Below are positions 54,388-63,556 of a stretch of 64,000 nucleotides of DNA, one piece after another. Positions within the stretch are counted from its first letter, which is position 1. Every line of letters begins with the position of its first letter. Under the pieces are notes generated by a model. That model was given only the letters and a program-made list of their open reading frames with translations, had not been told where the DNA came from and ran no database searches. The stretch lies in assembly GCA_016200005.1 (NCBI GenBank), contig JACQFP010000045.1, positions 1 through 64,000 of the forward strand. Direction: 5' to 3'. This DNA comes from Verrucomicrobiota bacterium. GTDB taxonomy: Bacteria; Verrucomicrobiota; Verrucomicrobiia; Limisphaerales; PALSA-1396. A program made the position numbers and the translations under genes.

Positions 54388-55209
54388 ATGGGGAATCTCA
54401 AAGGCAAAACGTTATTCATCACCGGCGCCAGCCGGGGAATCGGCAAGGCGATCGGTTTGCGCGCGGCGCGGGACGGCGCCAACGTCGTCATTGCCGCCAA
54501 GACCGTCGAGCCGCATCCCAAATTGTCGGGCACCATTCATAGCGCAGCGGAAGAAATGGAAGCCGCCGGTGGAAAGGCGCTGGCTTGCGCGGTGGATATT
54601 CGCTTCGAAGACCAGATTGCCAGGGCCGTTGAAAAAGCCGTCAAGACGTTTGGCGGGATTGATATTCTGGTCAACAACGCCAGCGCGATCAGCTTGACCG
54701 GCACGCTGGACACGCCGATGAAACGCTTTGATCGGATGCATCAGGTCAATGCGCGCGGAACGTTCGCCTGCTCGCAAGCGTGCATCCCGCACTTGTTGAA
54801 ATCGAAAAACCCGCACATTTTAAACATCTCACCACCGCTAAACTTGCACGCGCGCTGGTTCGCGCCACACGCCGCCTACACGATGGCGAAGTACGGAATG
54901 AGCCTGTGTGTCCTTGGCATGGCAGAGGAATTTCGAGCGCAAGGACTGGCGGTCAACGCCCTCTGGCCGCGCACCATCATCGCCACGGCGGCAGTGCTGA
55001 ACCTTTTGGGGGGTGACGCTGCCATGCGACGAAGCCGCAAGCCCGAAATCATGGCTGATGCCGCGCACGCGATTTTGACGCGCCCCAGCCGCGAGTGCAC
55101 CGGGCATTTTTTCATTGATGAGGAAGTCCTGGCTGAGGAAGGCATCACCCAACTGGACGAATATGCCTTCGAGCCGGGGAACAGTCTGATTCCCGACCTT
55201 TTCGTGTGA
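54388..55209 (+). CDS. Short-chain dehydrogenase/reductase, HSDL2-like
   Basis: 273 residues. The NAD(P)-binding TGASRGIGKAIGLRAARDG and NNAS motifs are clear, and YTMAKYG provides the catalytic Tyr and Lys. NISPPLNLHARWF and AYTMAKYGMSLCVLGMAEEF match the HSDL2 subgroup, where Pro follows the usual Ser. The SCP2 lipid-transfer domain of animal HSDL2 is absent. Substrate unknown; probably a lipid-derived alcohol or ketone. It begins about 150 bases after the divergent start of the secreted protein gene. Confidence 0.9.
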   Translation: MGNLKGKTLFITGASRGIGKAIGLRAARDGANVVIAAKTVEPHPKLSGTIHSAAEEMEAAGGKALACAVDIRFEDQIARAVEKAVKTFGGIDILVNNASAISLTGTLDTPMKRFDRMHQVNARGTFACSQACIPHLLKSKNPHILNISPPLNLHARWFAPHAAYTMAKYGMSLCVLGMAEEFRAQGLAVNALWPRTIIATAAVLNLLGGDAAMRRSRKPEIMADAAHAILTRPSRECTGHFFIDEEVLAEEGITQLDEYAFEPGNSLIPDLFV

Positions 55210-55387
55210 TCCACTGGCGAGCTCGTTAATATTTCTGTAACTTTTTTGACAGTATCTTCGTTTTGAGTATAGTTCGGTTCGACTTCCATCGGTCGTTATG
55301 GTTCGCTCAACAGGCTTGCTGCGGATCTTGGACAAGGTGGTGAATAAAACAGCAAATGAGACGGTTGATTAACCATGGGATTTATCT

Positions 55388-57244
55388 ATGAAAAAAATCG
55401 TTCTAACCCTAACGCTCATCATCATCGCGGCCGCCTTCGTGGTGGGCATGGTTTGGGTCTTCAGCCCCAATACCATCAAGAAAACCAGTCCCAAGCTGGC
55501 GGAGAAACTCAGCCAGACGGGAAGCAGTCAGGAAGCCGGGCCGGCCAAAATCGAGGACTTTCACCTCCTGGACCAGGCAGGCCGTTCGCACTTCCTCCAC
55601 CGCCAGACCAAAAGCAAAGCCGTGGTGCTGATTGCCACCGCCAATGGTTGCCCCGTGGTCAAGGAAGCCGCTCCACGCATCAAGGCTTTGAGCGATCGCT
55701 TTGCCAGTCAGGGCGTCACGTTCTGGTTGGTTGATTCCAACCCGCAGGATGATCGCGAGAGCATTGCCAAGGAAGCCAAGGCGCTCGGCCTGAATCTGCC
55801 GGTCCTCGGCGACAACATTCAGTTGGTCGCCAGTGAAGTGGGGTTTGCGCGGACGTGCGAAGCGGTTTGCATCAATACCACGGATTGGACGGTCGTTTAT
55901 CGCGGCGCCATCGATGATCAACTCGGTGATGCCGCCAAGAGCAAGCCGTCAAAAAATTATCTGGAGAGCGCGCTGAGTTCGTTCCTCGCGGGCAAGAAGG
56001 CTTCACCTAATCGGACCATGGCCAAAGGCACGGCGATAAGCTTTGGGTTGGCGGCGGATGCATCGAAGAAAACAATTTCTTACGTGAACGAGGTAGCGCC
56101 CATTCTGCAAAAGAGCTGCGTCTCCTGTCACAGCCCGGGCAACATCGGCCCGTTTGCGATGGGGAGCTATGAGAAGGTAAAAGGCCGCGGCTCGATGATT
56201 CGCGAGGTGCTGTTGGCGCAACGGATGCCCCCGTGGCATGCGGATCCGCATTACGGAGCTTTTGCCAATGAGCGCGGCCTCTCCTCCGAACAAGCGCATA
56301 CTCTGGCGCGGTGGGTCGAACAAGGTTGTCCGCGCGGCGAAGGCGAAGACCCGTTGGCGGCCAAACCGGCGCCGCCCGCCGAAGACTGGCCATTGGGCAA
56401 ACCGGATTACGTGGTGAAGTTTCCCAAGCCGGAAGAGATCGCCGACAACGGAGTTTTTGATTACCGCTATATCTACGCCAGATCACCGTTCCCCAACAAT
56501 GTGTGGTTGCGCGCGGCAGTGGTCAAGCCGGGCAATCGCAAAGTGGTCCACCACGTCCTGGTGATGACCATGTCTCCGCAGGAATTGCAGGCCAGAAGGG
56601 CGGGCCAAGGCCAATTCGGCGGCGGGATTGATGGCTTCTTTGCGGCGTACGTGCCGGGTTATGATTCCGTGCCGTTCCCCGAAGGCACCGGCAAATTGCT
56701 GCCCGCCGGCTCCGTCATCGTATTCCAGATGCACTACACGGCGACTGGCAAACCGGAAACCGACGCGACTGAAATGGGACTCTATGTTTGCAAGGAAAAG
56801 CCGAAGGTAGAATTGAAAACCAAGTCGGCGTTCAATGTTCAGTTCAGGATTCCACCGGGCGAAGCAAACGCAGAAAGCGTGGCGGAGTACCGATTTGCCA
56901 AGGACAGCATGCTTTACGAATTGATGCCGCACATGCATTTGCGCGGGTCCTGGTTCAAATTTGAGGCTGCTTATCCCGACGGCAAGCACGAGATGTTGCT
57001 CTCGGTGCCAAACTACGATTTCAAGTGGCAACACCTGTATCGGTTGAAACAACCCAAGCGCATGCCGGCGGGGACGCGGCTCATCTGCCGTGGTGCGCAC
57101 GACAATTCAACGCAAAATCCGGACAATCCCGATGCCAGCAAGGAGATCCACTTTGGCGAGCAGACGTTCGATGAAATGTTCATCGGCTACATCAACTTTT
57201 CCGATATTCCGGTCTCGACCGTGGCCCAAAACAGCGGCGGCTGA
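55388..57244 (+). CDS. Membrane-anchored redoxin, c-type cytochrome and copper-oxygenase-like fusion
   Basis: 618 residues. After an N-terminal anchor (VLTLTLIIIAAAFVVGMVWV) comes a thioredoxin-fold domain (FHLLDQAGRSHFLH, IATANGCPVVKEAAPRIKAL with one Cys). Then a single haem motif CVSCHSPGNIGPF, followed by a domain with His motifs like the type II ascorbate-dependent copper monooxygenases: VVHHVLVMTMSPQE, FQMHYTATGKP and LMPHMHLRGSWFKFEA. The architecture is common in planctomycetes and verrucomicrobia, but substrates are not known to me. A terminator follows. Likely periplasmic electron-transfer or oxidation chemistry. Confidence 0.85.
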   Translation: MKKIVLTLTLIIIAAAFVVGMVWVFSPNTIKKTSPKLAEKLSQTGSSQEAGPAKIEDFHLLDQAGRSHFLHRQTKSKAVVLIATANGCPVVKEAAPRIKALSDRFASQGVTFWLVDSNPQDDRESIAKEAKALGLNLPVLGDNIQLVASEVGFARTCEAVCINTTDWTVVYRGAIDDQLGDAAKSKPSKNYLESALSSFLAGKKASPNRTMAKGTAISFGLAADASKKTISYVNEVAPILQKSCVSCHSPGNIGPFAMGSYEKVKGRGSMIREVLLAQRMPPWHADPHYGAFANERGLSSEQAHTLARWVEQGCPRGEGEDPLAAKPAPPAEDWPLGKPDYVVKFPKPEEIADNGVFDYRYIYARSPFPNNVWLRAAVVKPGNRKVVHHVLVMTMSPQELQARRAGQGQFGGGIDGFFAAYVPGYDSVPFPEGTGKLLPAGSVIVFQMHYTATGKPETDATEMGLYVCKEKPKVELKTKSAFNVQFRIPPGEANAESVAEYRFAKDSMLYELMPHMHLRGSWFKFEAAYPDGKHEMLLSVPNYDFKWQHLYRLKQPKRMPAGTRLICRGAHDNSTQNPDNPDASKEIHFGEQTFDEMFIGYINFSDIPVSTVAQNSGG

Positions 57245-57283
57245 TCTACAGTCTCTTCACCCGACCAGTTGGACCAATGACGG

Positions 57284-57304
57284 CCCGACCGGTCGGGTTT
57301 TTTT
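57284..57304 (+). terminator. Rho-independent terminator after the redoxin-cytochrome gene
   Basis: CCCGACCGGTCGGG is a perfect palindrome followed by seven T residues. It lies 40 bases after the stop codon. Confidence 0.88.
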
Positions 57305-57356
57305 ATTACAGCTCCAGAAAGTTGTTTCGTCCGTTTTGGACGGGTAAGATTCTGCC

Positions 57357-58316
57357 ATGCCCATCGTCGCGCAGTCCACTTACGTGCCGCCGCCGTTTCT
57401 CTCCAACGGCCATCTGCAAACGCTGATCCCGACTTTGTTCCGAAGAGTCAGGGGGATCGTTTATCAACGCGAAAGAATTGTCACACCCGACGGCGACTTT
57501 CTTGATCTTGATTGGGCTGCGAAGGGTTCGCGACGCCTGGCAGTAATCGCTCACGGCTTGGAAGGAGATTCCAGGCGGGCTTATGTGCTGGGCATGGTCA
57601 GCGCGCTGGTGAAAAGCGGATGGGACGCCATCGTGTGGAACGCGCGCGGATGCAGTGGCGAACCGAATCGCCAACTTCGCTTCACACACAGCGGCGCCAC
57701 CGAAGATTTGGAAACGGTGGTCTCGCATGTCATTTCAACGCGTGATCACAGCGAGATCGCGCTGATTGGATTCAGTCTGGGCGGTAATGTGACTTTGAAG
57801 TACCTCGGTGAACGTGGTAAGGGAGTGGATTCACGAATAAGAAAGGCCGTGGCTTTTTCCGTTCCATGCGACCTTCATGCCGGTTCTCTCAAATTGGCCT
57901 GGCCGGCCAACCAGATTTACATGCGCCGTTTTCTCCTCAGTTTGCGCCAGAAGATCCGCGCCAAGATGAAAATGATGCCGGGAAAAATAGACGATCGCGA
58001 TTACGGCCAACTCCGCAGCTTCAAAGACTTCGATGACCGCTACACCGCGCCCATTCACGGTTTCGCCGACGCGGAGGATTACTGGCGCAAATCCGGGTGC
58101 AAGCAGTTCTTGAAGAATGTTTCGATTCCGACCTTGCTGATCAACGCGCGCAACGATCCCTTTCTGGCCGAACCGTGTTATCCCGTCGAGGTTGCTGCTG
58201 CGAATCCCAACTTGTTTTTGGAAATGCCGGCCTCGGGCGGCCATGTCGGTTTCATCACGTTCAATCATCAAGGCGAATACTGGTCGGAGAGCCGCACCGT
58301 GTCATTTCTCAACTGA
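57357..58316 (+). CDS. YheT-like alpha/beta hydrolase
   Basis: 319 residues of the YheT/ABHD1-3 family. It begins PPPFLSNGHLQTLIPTLFRR, a family signature, then VIAHGLEGDSRRAYVLGM, the nucleophile elbow IGFSLGGNVTLKYLGE, and the late Asp and His in LLINARNDPFLAE and PASGGHVGFI. The family cleaves esters, likely lipid substrates, in the cytosol. It begins 113 bases after the redoxin gene. Confidence 0.92.
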   Translation: MPIVAQSTYVPPPFLSNGHLQTLIPTLFRRVRGIVYQRERIVTPDGDFLDLDWAAKGSRRLAVIAHGLEGDSRRAYVLGMVSALVKSGWDAIVWNARGCSGEPNRQLRFTHSGATEDLETVVSHVISTRDHSEIALIGFSLGGNVTLKYLGERGKGVDSRIRKAVAFSVPCDLHAGSLKLAWPANQIYMRRFLLSLRQKIRAKMKMMPGKIDDRDYGQLRSFKDFDDRYTAPIHGFADAEDYWRKSGCKQFLKNVSIPTLLINARNDPFLAEPCYPVEVAAANPNLFLEMPASGGHVGFITFNHQGEYWSESRTVSFLN

Positions 58317-58388
58317 GCTTGTTTGCTGCGCAACAATGGCCGGACCGATTGTTGAATTCAGATTGCTCCCGGTCGGCAAAAGAGGCAA

Positions 58389-59996
58389 ATGATCCGCGTG
58401 TCGCACGCTTATCCACATCTTCTCGGGGAGCTTTTGTCAGCCACGGCTGCGCGTTTGCCCGACAAGGAAGCGCTGGTCTTTGGCGATCAACGCGTGAGCT
58501 GGAGTGAGTTTGATCGCCGCGCGAACAATCTGGCCAAGGCGTTCTTGAAACTGGGCATTCAGCGCGGTGAGCGGATCGGCGTCATTTCAACCACCCGGCC
58601 CGAATACCTTTACACTTATCTGGCTGCCGCGCGAATTGGCGCGGTGCTGGTTGGCTTCAGTGTGCTCTACACGCCAACGGAACTCGTTCGTCTTGCGCAA
58701 CTGACGCGGCCCGTCGCCATGGTCGTGCTGGGGAAAGTTGCAGATAAGAAACTCGCTGCGTCGATCAAGCCGTTAATTGACCGGTTTTCCTTTGTCAGAC
58801 TTTTCGTTGTCATCGGCGACGAAGCGCCTGCTGGAGCAATCCGTTTCGATGACTTGATTGCCGGGGATTATCACAATCAAGATCCTGCACTGGCTGCGCG
58901 CAAAGCCGGGTTGCAGGAAAACGAAGCGGCGCTCATCGTCTTCACTTCCGGCTCCACCGGCGTGCCCAAAGGCGCAGTGCTGACCCACAAGAACATTATC
59001 GACAACATCGCCGTGCAGGTCCGTCAGTTCGGCTCGCATGCAGACGTCCGCAGCATCCTTCATCTGCCGATGAACCACGTGGCCGGCTCGACCGAAACCA
59101 CAATTCCCGCGTTGATGACCGGCGCCACGCTCGTTCTGATGGACCATTTTCATCCACGCGGCACGCTGGAAACCATCCAGCGGGAGCGCATCACCATGCT
59201 GGGCCAGGTGCCGACGATGTTCATCATGGAGTTCAACCTGCCGGATTTCGCACAGTTCGATCTATCGACATTGCGCACGGTGGTGGTTGCCGGTGCAGCC
59301 ACGCCGGCGCCCGTCATGGCAAGGATGATGAAGCTGAATGAAAACGTGACTGTAATCACTGGCTACGGCATGACCGAGGTTGGCGGCTTCGTCACTTACA
59401 CCGCACCCGACGATGTCGGAGAAACAATTGCCCGCACCGTGGGCAAGGTCGCGCCGGAATTTGAATTGCGCATCGTGGACGATCAACACCGCGAGCTGCC
59501 GACCGGACAAGTGGGCGAGGTGGCGATTCGCGGCTCGTGTGTGATGCAGGGCTATTTTGAGAACCCGGTGGAAACGGCCGCGGCGATTGACGCGGAGGGT
59601 TGGTTTTACTCTGGCGATCAAGGCCGGTTGGACGCGCGCGGTTATCTGACTTTGGTGGATCGGAAAAAAGACATGTACATAACGGGCGGCTACAATGTTT
59701 ATCCGCGTGAGATTGAGGAACATCTCAGTCAACATCCTCAGATTGCTTTCGTGGCCGTGCTCGGCACCAAGGACGATGTGATGGGCGAAGTGGGTGTGGC
59801 CTATGTAGTGGCGCGTCCGGGCGCAACTTTGACCGCCGACGAGCTCAAAGCCCACTGCAAAGCAGGTCTGGCCGAGTATAAAATCCCCCGGCACTTCGAG
59901 CTGCAAGAAAGACTGCCGCTCACACCTCTGGGCAAGGTTGACAAAATGAAATTGCGCATGGATGTGGCTGAAACGAATAATGCGAACCGCGACTAA
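58389..59996 (+). CDS. AMP-dependent acyl-CoA synthetase
   Basis: 535 residues of the ANL superfamily. The ATP-binding P-loop is IVFTSGSTGVPKGAVLTHKN; further motifs are ITGYGMTEVGGFVTY, YSGDQGRLDARGYLTLVDRK and the C-terminal KKDMYITGGYNVYPREIEEH. The late Lys is in LTPLGKVDKMKLR. It activates a carboxylic acid to its CoA thioester; a fatty or medium-chain acid is likely by subgroup, but substrate is not determined. It starts 72 bases after the hydrolase and precedes an enoyl-CoA hydratase, suggesting fatty or aromatic acid breakdown. Confidence 0.93.
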   Translation: MIRVSHAYPHLLGELLSATAARLPDKEALVFGDQRVSWSEFDRRANNLAKAFLKLGIQRGERIGVISTTRPEYLYTYLAAARIGAVLVGFSVLYTPTELVRLAQLTRPVAMVVLGKVADKKLAASIKPLIDRFSFVRLFVVIGDEAPAGAIRFDDLIAGDYHNQDPALAARKAGLQENEAALIVFTSGSTGVPKGAVLTHKNIIDNIAVQVRQFGSHADVRSILHLPMNHVAGSTETTIPALMTGATLVLMDHFHPRGTLETIQRERITMLGQVPTMFIMEFNLPDFAQFDLSTLRTVVVAGAATPAPVMARMMKLNENVTVITGYGMTEVGGFVTYTAPDDVGETIARTVGKVAPEFELRIVDDQHRELPTGQVGEVAIRGSCVMQGYFENPVETAAAIDAEGWFYSGDQGRLDARGYLTLVDRKKDMYITGGYNVYPREIEEHLSQHPQIAFVAVLGTKDDVMGEVGVAYVVARPGATLTADELKAHCKAGLAEYKIPRHFELQERLPLTPLGKVDKMKLRMDVAETNNANRD

Positions 59997-60034
59997 TTCT
60001 CCGCTCGATCCGGCTGCCGCTCACCCGGCCAGAT

Positions 60035-60083
60035 GCCATCCTCTCCCCCTCGGAGGGGGAGAGGGCAGGGTGAGGGGGCAGCC
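60035..60083. repeat. Single-arm GC-rich palindrome between the ligase and hydratase genes
   Basis: CCTCTCCCCCTCGGAGGGGG followed by AGAGGGCAGGGTGAGGGGG. It is the same family as the element inside uvrA. It lies just before the enoyl-CoA hydratase gene and would be read in frame upstream of its start. Confidence 0.8.
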
Positions 60084-60125
60084 AAACAAATTGGGTCCAC
60101 TCTCAACCTCCTATTGAACAACCAA

Positions 60126-60869
60126 GTGAAAACGATTGAACTGCAAAACACCGGCCCCGTCGCCTGGGTCTGGTTGAATCAACCCCAGCGCCTGAACGCC
60201 ATCAATGAGACGACGTTGGCTGAGCTGCGTCTGGTTTTCGAAGAGTTGGATCGGAATGAGGAAGTGCGCGCCATTGTTCTGGCAGGTCGCGGGCCGGCTT
60301 TCTCAGCGGGATTCGACGTGGCGTACATGGCTGGATTGACGCCCGAAGCCGTGGCGGATGGATTGGACGGAACGCGGGCGGTGTTCGATGTCATCGAGAA
60401 ATGTTCCAAGCCACTCATCGCCGCGATTCATGGAGCGGTAATGGGCGGCGGCCTGCTCCTGGCCTTGGTTTCTGATTTGCGTCTCGCCAACGAGCGGGCG
60501 AGCTTCGGGGCACCGGAAGTCAAGATTGGCATTTTCCCGTCACTGGATTTGATTCCGCGATTGGAGCGGGTTGTCGGTGTGGGCCTGGCAAAAAAGATCG
60601 TGCTGACTGGTGAGCCAATCGATGCGACCGAAGCGCACCGGATCGGTTTGGTCGAGCGCATCATTCCTGCGGAGTCATTGCACGCTGAAGCGCAGAAGTT
60701 GGCGGAGCAATTGGCCCGCTTGCCGCCTTTGGCGGTCCAGCTTGCCAAGGAGGCTTTTGCGGCCGCGCGAGGACCCGGTTATGCCGACTGGGAAAAGAAA
60801 CAATTCGTCGCTTGTTGGGCTTCACCGCAACGGCCGGCCGCGATGCGCAAGTTTCTGGGCGCGGGTTGA
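60126..60869 (+). CDS. Enoyl-CoA hydratase/isomerase family protein
   Basis: About 247 residues of the crotonase family from GTG at 60126. Motifs are GPVAWVWLNQPQRLNAIN, the first oxyanion segment AGRGPAFSAGFDVAYMAGLT and the second IHGAVMGGGLLLALVSDLRL. The family acts on acyl-CoA thioesters. The usual Glu pair is not clear (PEVKIGIFPSLD instead of a typical E..G.), so the exact reaction is open. It probably acts with the acyl-CoA ligase upstream. Earlier codons in the open frame come from the repeat at 60035 and are excluded. Confidence 0.87.
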   Translation: MKTIELQNTGPVAWVWLNQPQRLNAINETTLAELRLVFEELDRNEEVRAIVLAGRGPAFSAGFDVAYMAGLTPEAVADGLDGTRAVFDVIEKCSKPLIAAIHGAVMGGGLLLALVSDLRLANERASFGAPEVKIGIFPSLDLIPRLERVVGVGLAKKIVLTGEPIDATEAHRIGLVERIIPAESLHAEAQKLAEQLARLPPLAVQLAKEAFAAARGPGYADWEKKQFVACWASPQRPAAMRKFLGAG

Positions 60870-60992
60870 TTGCCCGAATCGGAGATGGTTTCTTGCCGAG
60901 CCGTCGTCATCGCGGACGAAATTTTCATTTTGCCGCGCTGACCCAGGTTGAAAATTCTCGTCTCTCTAGCGCAAACGCGCTACACTTTCGTC

Positions 60993-61451
60993 ATGCGGAA
61001 GAGAGCCAGCATTCTCATTCTAGTTGCGGCGTTACTCGTTGCGGTTGGTTGGCTGTCGGGTTGTGTCAGTGCGCCGACGTCAGGCCAAGGCGCGGCCAAG
61101 GGGGAAAAATTTAACCGCAAGCAGGCGTTGAAGGAGAAGCAGGCCATTGAACGGCGCTACGCCGAATTGCTGCCTCAGGCCATGAACCGGCCTTTGACCA
61201 TCGAGGAATGGAACGCCATGTTGCAACCCAGACAGACAAAATTTGGGACCTTCGCATTGACGGAAGAGAAGATACTCGAGTACCTCGGTAAACCAGAACG
61301 CACCACCACCACCGAAAACACAATTCTTGGTGTCGTGGAGACCTGGATTTATCCCAACTACGTGCGCACCCAGAAGGCCGGCAAAACGGGAACATTGCTC
61401 GTGGCGTTTAAGAGCCGGCTTGTCTTTCTGGTCTCGACGCCGGAGGAGTAA
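60993..61451 (+). CDS. Putative lipoprotein of unknown function
   Basis: 152 residues with lipoprotein signal peptide (RKRASILILVAALLVAVGWL and the lipobox LSGC). The mature part is charged and holds FALTEEKILEYLGKPERTTT then TENTILGVVETWIYPNYV, a short SmpA/OmlA-like pattern. That resemblance is weak. It is likely an outer-membrane or periplasmic lipoprotein. It lies 124 bases after the hydratase gene. Confidence 0.75.
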   Translation: MRKRASILILVAALLVAVGWLSGCVSAPTSGQGAAKGEKFNRKQALKEKQAIERRYAELLPQAMNRPLTIEEWNAMLQPRQTKFGTFALTEEKILEYLGKPERTTTTENTILGVVETWIYPNYVRTQKAGKTGTLLVAFKSRLVFLVSTPEE

Positions 61452-61533
61452 TCTTAATTCCTGCCCCATTCCCAATCTGATCAATCGCGATGCAAAGGCA
61501 AGCAGACGATGAACAACGCGCTGATCCGGTCTC

Positions 61534-63519
61534 TCACCGTACGAACTTGAGAATCGCCAGCGCCAATGGGTCGTCGTCGTGCGTGATGCTGAGCATTTCG
61601 GAGATGTGGCTTTCGTGGGCCACAAAGATCAGCTCGGATTTTAATCCGGCTTTGCGCAGCGCGGCGTGAAATTGTCGCGCTTGCGCCGGTAACGTCAGAT
61701 AATCCCACTGACAATAGGTGACCAGGAACGGCGGCTCGGAATCCTTGATGTGATTGAGCGGCGAAGCGTCTTTGCGGGCTTGCCCGTCTGTGCCGAACAC
61801 CGACGCCTGGCTGTCGCCGGTTCCCAGATTGAAAACACCGCTGAGGCAAATCGTCCCGCGAATATTTTTTTGGGAAAGGTTGTAGGGTTTCAAATACTTC
61901 TCGTCCAGCGTAAGCAGAGCGGAGAGGTGGCCGCCCGCTGAATGGCCGCCCACGTAAATGCGGTTCATATCGCCGCCGTATTCGCTGATATGCTTCACGA
62001 CCCAGGCGAACGCTGCCGCCACATCTTCGATCTGTGCGGGGTGCGGATTTTTGGGGGCGAGCCGGTAGCTGGGTACGACGGTCAGAAGTCCTTCCTTGGC
62101 AAAACGATTTCCCACCGCTGGATATTGCGCCCGGTCGCCAAACCTCCACGCACCGCCGTGAATGAAAAAGAAAACCGGAGGCGATTTCTTGTCCTTGGGC
62201 AAATACAGATCGAGCTTATGTTTCCCTTCGTCTTCCGGTTTGCCTTCGATATAGACAATGTCCTTCTTCACCTCGACGTTCGAGGAAATCGCCGTCGAGG
62301 GCAGGCGGATGGCTTGAGCGGAAGGCGTCTTGATGTAAACCGGATTCGAATAAATCCACGGACGCTCTTCGCCATCAACGGTAAGCCACGCTTCCAGCCG
62401 GTACGCCCCGGCATCCTTGGCGGAGAAATTCAAATTCGTGCCAGTGGTTTCCTCGACGACTTTGCCGTTATAAATCAATTTCAGCTTCGCCGCCAGCGGC
62501 GTGACCGCGGCGAGTCGCGTCGTACCCAGAAACGGAATCGTGTCGCCCATCGGATAAACGCCGAGATTATTTGCCGCGCCAAACGCAAAACCCGTCGGGT
62601 CGCAAAGCCAGTCGTGCGACACATAGACGTTGCCATCGCGCAGCGCCCGGCGAATCTCCGGCTCGGTCAACCCACGCGCCAGAATGTGCGTCGAGAGGTG
62701 ACGAAAGCTCACGTCATACGGGTCAATGGTCGTGCCGCCGATGACGCGATTCTGGTGGGCGTCATTCGCCGCGATGCCGGTAAAGCTGTTCGTTTGAGTT
62801 TCCCTGTCCCACTTTGCAAAGACTTCAGGGCGATGATCGCTGCCCGCTGCAAAACATTCGTCCGGGTAGGCTTTGAAGTTTTCCAGCACCTTCCGCCATT
62901 TGTCTGGATAGTTTGCGGCTTCGTTCAAGTAGTCATAAAATCGGTTGTCGATTTTGGCGTCAGTGTGGCGGTTGCAGATTTCCATGCCGGTGAAGCCGGT
63001 GGTCGCAGCATCATAACGGTCTTCAATTTGGGAGAGAAAGCGGAGTTCGCCGTCCGGCAACGGTTTTCGGTTTGCATCGAAGTTGGGAAAGCGTAAGACG
63101 CCGTCGTCGTCCTCCGAGCCGGCGATGAACAGGACACCATCTCGCAAACCGTGCCAGGTCTCGGGCAGCGGGCCATGATGATCGGTGAACATGACCACAC
63201 GAACGCCGGACTTCTTCGCTGCGTCGAGGACTTCCTGGCGTGTGCCCTTCGTGTGATCGGAATCGTCGGCGTGAATATGAATCACCGCGCGAAAATCTTC
63301 ATAGACACCGAGGTTGGTCAAGGTCTGGCGTTCGCGCGCGAAACGCATTCGCGCTTCGTGCGCCGCTTTCAGATGTTCCGGTTCGAGGCGCTGCAGCGGG
63401 GTCAATGGTTCCGCTTTCGCGGCGGAACAAATTCCCACGAGAACTGAAACGAAGAGGATCTGCAGGTTAACGGCGAAACGTGTCGAACTGGAACGAGTAT
63501 TGAGACAAAAATATTTCAT
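61534..63519 (-). CDS. Secreted PHP metallohydrolase (CehA/McbA-like) fused to an alpha/beta esterase
   Basis: 661 residues with signal peptide (LQILFVSVLVGICSAAKAEP). Residues about 60-370 form a PHP/CehA-type domain: FRAVIHIHADDSDHTKGTRQ, VVMFTDHHGPLPETW, AAGSDHRPEVFAKW and SHDWLCDPTGFAFGAANN. Residues about 430-661 form an alpha/beta hydrolase of the hormone-sensitive-lipase/BD-FAE type: VFFFIHGGAWRFGDRAQYP, the nucleophile VGGHSAGGHLSALLTL, the Asp in CQWDYLTLPA and the His in HESHISEML. The two halves may act in series on one ester or phosphoester substrate. It lies opposite to the upstream lipoprotein gene. Confidence 0.9.
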   Translation of the reverse strand: MKYFCLNTRSSSTRFAVNLQILFVSVLVGICSAAKAEPLTPLQRLEPEHLKAAHEARMRFARERQTLTNLGVYEDFRAVIHIHADDSDHTKGTRQEVLDAAKKSGVRVVMFTDHHGPLPETWHGLRDGVLFIAGSEDDDGVLRFPNFDANRKPLPDGELRFLSQIEDRYDAATTGFTGMEICNRHTDAKIDNRFYDYLNEAANYPDKWRKVLENFKAYPDECFAAGSDHRPEVFAKWDRETQTNSFTGIAANDAHQNRVIGGTTIDPYDVSFRHLSTHILARGLTEPEIRRALRDGNVYVSHDWLCDPTGFAFGAANNLGVYPMGDTIPFLGTTRLAAVTPLAAKLKLIYNGKVVEETTGTNLNFSAKDAGAYRLEAWLTVDGEERPWIYSNPVYIKTPSAQAIRLPSTAISSNVEVKKDIVYIEGKPEDEGKHKLDLYLPKDKKSPPVFFFIHGGAWRFGDRAQYPAVGNRFAKEGLLTVVPSYRLAPKNPHPAQIEDVAAAFAWVVKHISEYGGDMNRIYVGGHSAGGHLSALLTLDEKYLKPYNLSQKNIRGTICLSGVFNLGTGDSQASVFGTDGQARKDASPLNHIKDSEPPFLVTYCQWDYLTLPAQARQFHAALRKAGLKSELIFVAHESHISEMLSITHDDDPLALAILKFVR

Positions 63520-63556
63520 AGCTGAAAGAACCGGACGAGCATGGTTATCGCGTCAT

